From: Symbiodinium natans
Taxonomy: Eukaryota; Sar; Dinophyceae; Suessiales; Symbiodiniaceae
Length of the DNA: 64,000 nucleotides
Assembly: GCA_905221605.1 (NCBI GenBank)
Contig: CAJNDS010002108.1
Span: 501,909-565,908 of the forward strand
Direction: 5' to 3'
The notes beneath the pieces are model-generated. The model searched no databases. It saw nothing but the letters and a program-made list of their open reading frames with translations, and was not told where the DNA came from. A program made the translations under genes and the position numbers. Of the stretch, positions 53,601-62,600 are shown in pieces (position 1 is the stretch's first letter; the number at the start of each line of letters is the position of its first letter).

Positions 53601-56600
53601 ACAGGTGTGGGGCACCTAAAGGCGAGGCTCGTGTGAGCCCACAGAAAAAAACTCTACTCCTCTACCCAGAACGTATGAACCGTTTCGGGCTGAGGGTGCG
53701 GGCTTTGGGTTCCGGGTGCAACGCCGTGCAGTAGGGCGACACACAAGCACTGAACACCATCCGCAACCAAGGCTAGAGAAGGTGGCAGGCGAAGCTACTG
53801 CCACGGAAAGCCGTTGGGTGGCAAGAACTCGTCGCGTTCTGCACATCATCGGCTCTCAAAATAGGGGGTTTCCGAAACTAGGGGTACCTTCTTCGGGTCC
53901 TTATGATAAGGGAACCCTACTATTTGGGGACTCTATTAGGGGGTACCTTATTTTCGTAAGAGCTCCCAAGTCACCTGAATCCTCCACTGGTTCAATACAG
54001 GGGCATCCCACAGGTTCCTTGGAGCGGTCTTTGCAACGCAGGGAAAACCGATTGTCCCCCACCGCTTTCCGTTAGATTCCTTGAAGCTGCTGCGCAAGAA
54101 TTTGTTTATCTGCCCAGGCTTGCAGCAGCGCATAGTGGATTTGGAGTCAAGCCTTGCTGCGCGACTCGCCTGAGCTGAGGCACAAGCCCATTCTTAGAAA
54201 CTTGTTGCCCTCCCACCGGTAGGAGATGCATCGGATTTTCGGTTTGGCCTTGACCTTTGCTTTTGGTTCCTTCCAACACCTTGGTGAGGTCTGTGCTTGT
54301 TGGTGAGGTCTGTGCTTGGTGCACCGGACGCCCCACTGCCTATGGAGGCTGTGAGCCTGTAGGGCACTGTATGGGGGCGAAATATGGGGTTCGAGGCTTG
54401 ACTGGCCAAATGCTGAGTCGCCTCCAATGGTGGAGTGCTCTATGATTGTGTCAGGGGATGTTTGACATATTAGTTAGGCTTGGGTATTCCTGTACCTATG
54501 TCTACATCTACATCTAAGTAGACTTACTTAAGGGCCTGTGCCCGTGATAGATGGCCCAAGCCCTCCCAAACCCGAGAAATTGTGTGCATGGTGCTGATTT
54601 TGGACACCTGTGACTTTGCGTCATGCAGGTCCAAAGCGAGCTGGAGACGCTGCGCCAAAGTTGCCGAGAGCTTGCAGTGAAGGTAGAAGAGGCCCGGCAA
54701 GTTGCAAAACTTTGCCAGCGGTCGCCGTGCATGGGTGCCATCCGAGTGCCAGGGTCTTCGCCACTGTCTAACGGAAGTTGTTGGAATGAGCAGGCTGTTT
54801 TTGTGACGAGTCACACTAGCTCACTTGAGAGCCTGTATTGCCCAGTATAGCTGATCCCATCGCAGATTACTTTTTGGCATTGATGATATGCCACGTGTGT
54901 GTAAGAGGGTCCAAACACTATGTGCCTGTGCAAGATTCGACGCGCAGGCCGCCACGAGTACTCCGCAGTATGCACTCCAACGCATCGAAGATCTCGAGGC
55001 GCAGCGTGCTGAGTGCAGCCACGATGGGTTGAAGCAAGACATGATACGATTGATTGACATGTAGTGAAGCAACTGTCCGCTGATTGTTGATTTGATGCAC
55101 CCTCCTTCCCCCCCTCCCCCCACCCCACCCCCAGGAGAAGCGTGAGATAAGAATTTACACACATTGAACCTTGTGCGGAAAGACAGCTTCTGATTAGCAG
55201 CCCCCACACGTCCCCCCCTCCTCGGGCACTGGCCACTTCAGGGCCCTTTCATGTAAGTAAAGCCTTCCAGACTTGACCTCTTAAAGCTGAAGGTGTCACA
55301 CGCAGCCTTGAAGGCTAGAGGCTTCAGGCTTGAAATCTTGACAGTTTCGTTTGAATTCCGGGCTATCACGAACTCCCCACTGAAAGCTTGATCGCTGGGC
55401 TGTTTTGCATGGTTTCGCAAGTTAAGAAGCCAAGGGATTCCCCGCAGGCTCAGCTCTCCAGGTCGCTACTGCCGCGCGCCCAGGAAGAGGGGGACTCCAA
55501 CAGGGACCACAGTGCTTCCGCAAGAGTGGAGGGTTTTTGTTTGAGGGGCCGCTCCTTTGGGTCACGAGGGGGGTCTTCTGATGAAGAAGGCTAGTTGAAC
55601 ATTCACTCCGTCAGCACGCGCCGTGACTCTGAAAATGCCAAGCCAGCTATGAACCAGCCTGGCATCCCACCACCACAATGTGAGATGTTGAGCCTATCCG
55701 TATGCCGCTTGAATCATCTCTGTACAATACCACACAACTTGACCCAAACCATGAACTCCCATACTCAGGCACTCCGGCCCCGAGGAGGACCAAATCACTG
55801 AGAGAACGTGTTTTCGTTCATGTATAGCTTGAACCACCTTGAACTACAATGGACTAAAGTCAGGGGGTTCAACGGCTCAGGGCTTTTCAGGGTTCTGTGA
55901 GCATGAAGTGCTTAGCAGCCAAGCAAAACTAGGGAGCCATATTGAACCCGAAGAAGCAACTCCCAAAACGGAGCCTTTATGTATCAGTTTCATGTCAGCT
56001 CGTTTTTGAACCCGAAGAAGCAACTGCCAAAACGGAGCCTGTTTGCATGAGTTTCATGTCAGCTCGTGTTCGTGTTGGCTTGTTGGATTTCTTGCCTGAT
56101 GCGTGAGAGTTTGAGTTTAAGGCAAGGCAGGGGGAGGGAGTTCATGTCATGGGGTTCCCTGCGCAGCCAGTGCTGTACTTACTACTCATCTCGTCTTGCG
56201 AACGCGACATCGTAGGGGCGCCTACCAGCGCTTCAGGGCCCCCGGCCCTGCGGCACTCTTGCACTGACTATCTCATGACCACTATCTCATGACCACACCC
56301 GCTGAGACCTTTTGCTGTCTCAAAGTCTAATAAGACTGCCAGGAAAGGCTGCAGAATCGCTGCGCTGAGCTCGACGGCAAGCTGGTGGGAATGGAAGAGG
56401 CCCGAAACTGTTGCCGCGTGCCAGCAGGCTCATGTAATGCAATTTTGGTGCAAACTTGGCAGAAGGCAGCCTCATGGGTAAGGTAGGGTAAGGTGTGGTT
56501 CTCGTTTCCGATATGATGGAAGGACCTTCAGCGATCCAGGAAGGAGGCGGAAAGCGCGCGAGAGGAGGTCTATACTTCGCAAGAGGACCGCAGCTGCTTG

Positions 56601-59600
56601 TGCCATTGTGTGTGGCGGGGCGCATGCTCTGCAACTTCGCAAGTCCCGTACTGTACTCTGCTTATTCTACTGACCTCGTTCCTGCGGGCGTGTCCTGATA
56701 ACGTGAAAGCAAAATGGAACAGTGACACGCCCTTAAAGGGAGCTGCTTTGTGTAGGACATCACGGAGGGCTCCCTAGCCTTAGTTAAGTTGCGAGTCACT
56801 TTCTAGGGGTCTGTGACTTCGGAGTCATGGAAGATTCCCCGAGGCGCTGACGCGAACGAGGGGAGAGGTCGAGGCCACATTTGGGGTGGTAAGAGCCACA
56901 AGCAACCGTCAGCGCAGTGCAAGCTTCAGAGCCACACGCAGAGTATGGCACGGTTTGGCCTTCGAAATCCGTGTAATCAGCTCAATTCATGCAATGTTTG
57001 CCGCTGTGTCGTAGAATGATGAGGGATGAGGGCTGCTAGCAGTCCTGATGCGGTTCAGAAGCCACCAGGAAGTGTCCTCGACCTCCCCCCCCTCAACACC
57101 TTGGGGAGTCTATGACTCTGAGGTCACACACACACAGTCAAAATGACGCTGCGTCCATAGGTCGAAGTTCCTTCGAGTCCTTGAATATAAAGAGATGCTA
57201 AAAACCGAAGGCGAGTTCTGGCGGGTGGACCCCGGTCCGATCATGCATTCCGCATCAAGCATATACACCATTCATGCACATGTATGCACAGCGCTGCAGT
57301 TGGCAGTATGACTCTAACATGACCTGCCTCATGTGTCTGGGCAGCGGAGCAGTATACGAGTGCTCTTCTTTGTACTTCTTACCTTGGACATCGTCGGCTG
57401 TATGCTAGACGAGCACAATGCCATTGCGAACTAATGCGCCTTGAGGAGGTCAAATGCAAGATGGAGCTCGTCACGTGCCGCGATGAGGTGCACATTTGAG
57501 ATCTCCCAACACGGAAAGACATCAAGTCTTCGAGAGAAAGTCAAGGTGGGCAGGTATAGTGCAGCATTGCAAATCGCACACGCTCCCTGCCTTTCCGGTT
57601 CTTTATTTTGCAAACTGTTGTGGCGAGACACGTAGCGAGGGCACTGCGAATACGAAAGGCAAACGATGCGTCTCAACACAAGCTCCAAATCGTATACTGG
57701 ATGCATGCACTACATCCTGAAGTCACGGTAGCGTGAAAGAAGTTTCAGGAAGCTCTGGATTGCTTCCCTCAATGTCGTCACGGTGGGTGCATGGACTTGG
57801 TTTTGCTGAACCTATATGGCATTTCCCAAAAAAGGGGTACCCTCTTTCGTACCCCAAAATGGAATTCAAATCCCTTCAAGGGACCCCCCCCCCCACAAAA
57901 GGGTACCCGTACTTTCGGAAACCCCCATAGAAGAACATCAACCGAAATCCAAGAACCCAGCCTGCCCAGACAGTCCAGGAGCTTCGCGAGTTGCGGGAGG
58001 AGATCCCACGACTTCGCATGGAGGTGGTGGAGAGCGGCCGATCACTGGCCCAGAAGGACGAGGTGACGCGTGGGAACAAGACGTAGCTGTCCGAACCCGC
58101 TCCACGGACAACGGGCAACAGATACATGTAGGTGTGTATATTATGTATGTAGTTTGTGTATGTATATTACGTATACATATATATATATATACATACACAC
58201 ACACAGACACGCCTTTTTTGGCCGGCCGACCAGTACTTCGACCAAAAGCCACCCCACCACAACCCGTGTCCCAACCCCCAAGTTCCAAGCCATTCCAAAC
58301 TCGAAGAAGCCTTCGAAGCCAATGGGTGGATCTTGGGAACGGAGAGTCTGAGTGATGGGAAATCGGAGCTCGACCTAGGATGAGTACATGAGTACACTGC
58401 CAATGCCACGTTATGTTCGAGATCCCCTTGCGTCAGCCCAAGAGCGGCAGGAGCTCCGCCGACGGGTGGACGAGCTGGAAAGCAAGCGGGAGCAGTGCCG
58501 CGAGTCAGCGAGCTGCAATGGTGCGCAAGCTGCAGATTCTTGTGAGGCGGAGGTACAGGAACACGAGAGATCTGGCGTTAGTCTGACAGAAAACGCCCAA
58601 GGATCCCTCTGTACAGGTGCTACCGTCCCTACGAGTACTACATGCCTCGGCAATTTTCTAAGCTGACCTCGCCCCAGAACGTGTTAAGTAGGTTTGTTAG
58701 GGTCACACTTTGCCTCCCATGGTTCATGGTGTTAGGGTCTCAAGGTGTGACAGGAGAGCGAGGGTACCCGGCATGAGCATGTGATTCTGGGGGTCTTTTG
58801 CTATCTGGAAACCGTCTTTGACAGGGTTTTGCTGCACCCTCCCGGAATTCTGTGTTCCGTGTGCTGGATATGTGGGCTGGCGGCCCCTGAAACCTTGTGT
58901 CCACTGTCGAAGCTAGGCCCCATGCGAGAGCAAGGCGAAAAGCTTCCGGTTGAAGGTGTTTTGGCCGTGGCCGTTTTTTTTCATGAGATTATCTGACGAG
59001 AATAGTGGTTCATCCATCATGCACGCGAAAAAATCGCTTGTTTGCACCAGTGGCAACGCAAGTGCTTGAGAGCCAAGGAGCCAGGCTGTTGCCAGCGAGC
59101 AGGTTCAGGCTGGCTGAAACGCAGACAGTCCAGAGTTGTCGGGCCCCTTGATTTGGGGTTTGGGGTTTCGTTGCGTTTTGAAGTGAAACCTGGGTGCATG
59201 AGAGCTGTTGACCTTTGGCAGGAACTCCTTCGAATCAAGGAAGAGCTACATTGTCTGAAAGGAGAACGAAACTGGAAAGAATCGCTGTGCCTCAGGCAAG
59301 ACGAGGCCAGTGACGACGTTGAGTTTCCACAAAGTTTTGTTTGCGCGAGAGAGTGTTGTCGTGCGTGAGTGCGCGCCAGCGTGCATGTGTGTGTGTGCTC
59401 GCGCATGCATCCTGTCGTGATTCTGTTGAACTCGAACTCATAAGATATCCAAACGTATGCTCAGCCACTGCAAGCACCAGTCCAGCATCACGCTACTCTC
59501 TGAAGAGTCAGTTTTGCGTCTAACCAGCTTTACGTCATTCAGGCATGCTAAGGTCATGTGAGGTCAGTGCTGGTGTTTTGCGTGTTTGTTGTGCAGGAGC

Positions 59601-62600
59601 TTCATTGCTTGAGAGAGGACGGGTTCCGCTCTGAACGCTAAAGCCGCACCATCGACCTTCCTACCAGCAAAATCAGATCCAATCTATTCTTCTTCCCAGT
59701 TCAGCCTTAAAGGCAAATTGATGTAGGCGATGAATGGGGTTGGTTGTGGGGTCCCGTTGTGACCGGTCCTTTTGGACCCAAAGCAGGATCCTCCACATTT
59801 TTTGGTGATTTACAAGGTTCAGGCTTGAGCCTGTTAGATCGTCAGAGAGCAGGGACCACGGTTTTTGCCACCAAGCCGCAGCACATCCGAAACAGAGCCC
59901 CTAACAAGTCCCAAAAGCCGTGGCCTTTGTTTTATTGCATTCTATCTCTGTGGGCACAAGTCTAGGCTTTTCTTCTTCTGTGCTGCCCAAGCCTCGCAGG
60001 CCTGTCTGAGGACCTCATCTTGCCAACCCTACATTGGCCCTGGTTAAGGCTTGCTCGCCAGCCTACCCGCTAAAAGACCTGTTTTTGTTTTGGTGGGAAA
60101 GTTAGAGTGACAGGAACAAGTTCCCCGACTGGTGGCCATGCACGCCCACAAGTCCAGCGTAGGAAACCTGCCTTACATCGAGAACTACAGCCATGCCTTG
60201 TCATGACTGTATGAGAAGGCATCGGAAGTTTCGTCTCGTCCTAATCAAAACCTATATCAGGGAGCTTACAATAATCTGGGACCCCAAAGAAAGACCCCCA
60301 AATAGTAGGATCCCCGTATAATGAGGACCCCAACAAGCTACCCCTAATGTCGGAACACATCAAGGGCCGGAATCTGCATGCAGGAGCAGCACCGGTCACG
60401 CATGGCCGAAGAGCGGATGAGAGGGGAAGCCGCCCATGGTCAGGAGGCACTTGCGCTCTCATGCGCTGAAGACTTGTTGTGGGTGGGTGGTATGAGGGTC
60501 TCGGTTCTCAAGCTCGAACGAAGGCACCCAGCTCCTAGGGGTCCTCATGTCCCAAAGCTAGACCTTGCCCCAAACCCTAAACCAGGAGCCCTTATTCCTA
60601 ACAATCCAAAAGCCATCGGAAACAGCAAAGGAGCTGCGAAGGACGGAAGCTGAAGCAAAGCGACTCGACAACGAGCTTCGCGCCACCACCAAGCTAGCCA
60701 CGCAGCGTGAGGAGGTGGGATCTGCCGTCAAGGGCAGCCTATCTGGGGGTTTACGAAAACAAGGGACGCCCAAGATCGTCCCTCAAATAAGATGCCATCA
60801 GCCTTGCGGCTTCAAGACTCCAGGAGCTGCGATGGGCACAGGGCGAATGCGAGCGCCTCGGGAAAGATGCCCGGGCCAGTGAAGAGCTCGCCACGCAGCG
60901 CGGGGAGGTGTGCCCTTCGACCCCAGAACCCTCAAAAGCTTGAGAGTCTGAGTCTTGAATGAAGTTTTGCGGGAGAGAGCCGAAAAGGCTTGAAGTTTGA
61001 GTGCTGAGTTGTTCTTTCTCCGTTAGTATCCGATGCATACTAACAAATGCTGTTGCGATGCAGTGACTCAGTGCTGTTGTTTGGATATCTGGCGCGCTAA
61101 AGCAAGTCAGATTGTCTCTTGGCCTCACTCCGCAGTAGCCCATCGCCGGCACTTCATGTATGACCGCAGTGCACCTGGCAAGTGCCTGGTTGTGTAGAGC
61201 GCCTTGTGTTGTTGTGTTGGTGGTTTGCCTGATAATTGTAAACGCTTGCGCGTGCCGCCGCGACAGCCGGGCCAGCCTACGTCCCAAGGCCCGAGAGATT
61301 CGAAGAACCTTGTTTCGCAGGTCCGCAAGGTTGCAGTGGGGAAAGAAAGTCCCAGCGCGGCCTCCCAGCAAAGGTCCTAGGGGGCTGCTAGGGGAAAAAT
61401 GGGAAGCGGGAAGGGAGCGGATCCTGGTCTGCGTGTTCTAGACACCTCTCGGCTGGAAGCCGAGGCGAATTACTCCAGCCAAACATAGGACGGACATTTT
61501 GGCACGAATGACCAGGAGCTTCGGCAGACTCTGGCCGAAGCTGAGATGCTCCGCGATGACCGTCAAGCCGTCACAGAGCGTTGCAGGCAATGGGAGGAGG
61601 CGCCTTTGGCGACTGTTCGTCTCGACATGTCTCGACCGTCGACTTGGTTTTGTCTTGCATGCACCTTGTGGGGAACTTTGTGGGCTGTCAAACTGCAAGC
61701 GATGAAAATCCAGGGTCCATCAAGCTGAGAAAATGGAAGGCTCCGTTGCATAGGTTGCGGTACGACCCTCAGGGCAAGCTATGTTTGATTTGAGAAGGTG
61801 GCATGGGGCAGGTGGCTTCTTTGCAGGATACGTTTTGTATCGTTTTGTCAATTTTCGTCAAGGATGTCTTTGAGTTCAGATGTTCACCTGCGTGGCAACT
61901 TGCATCTGCCTTCGGCCTTTGCAATGCACAAGCTTCTTCCGGCCTGAAGAAGCTTCTGCCCTTCAGGAGCTGCGACGGGCAGAGGGCGAATGCGAGCGCC
62001 TCGGGAAAGATGCCCGGGCCAATGAAGAGCTCGCCACGCAGCGCGGGCAGGTGTGCCTTGTGATCCCAGAATCCCCGAACGTTTGACTGAACGTCTGAGT
62101 CTTGAATCAAGTTTTGCGGGAGAGGGCCGAAAGGGCGTGAAGTTTCAGTGCTGAGTTTGTCTTTTCTCCGTTTGTTGGATCCGATGCAGACCATCTGGCT
62201 ACCCGTGGCTAGTCAGTTCTTTGGGGGGGCGACAAGAGCGGACACTAACGAATGCCGCTCAGTGCTGTTGTTTGGATATCGAGCTCGCCAAAGCTAGTCA
62301 GCTAGTCATATTGTCTCTTGCCCTCACCCCGCAGTAGCCAATCCCCGGTATGACTGCAGCGCACCTTGCAAGTACCTGGTTCTGTAGAGTGCCTTGTGTT
62401 CGTCCGTGGTCTGCCTGATAATTCCAGCCAAACATAGGACGGACATTTTGGCACGAATGACCAGGAGCTTCGACAGACTCTGGCCGAAGCTGAGATGCTC
62501 CACGATGACCGTCAAGCCGTCACAGAGCGTGCCAGGCAACGGGAGGAGGCGCCTTTGGCGACTGTTCGTCTCGACATGTCTCGACCGTCGCGGAACTTTG

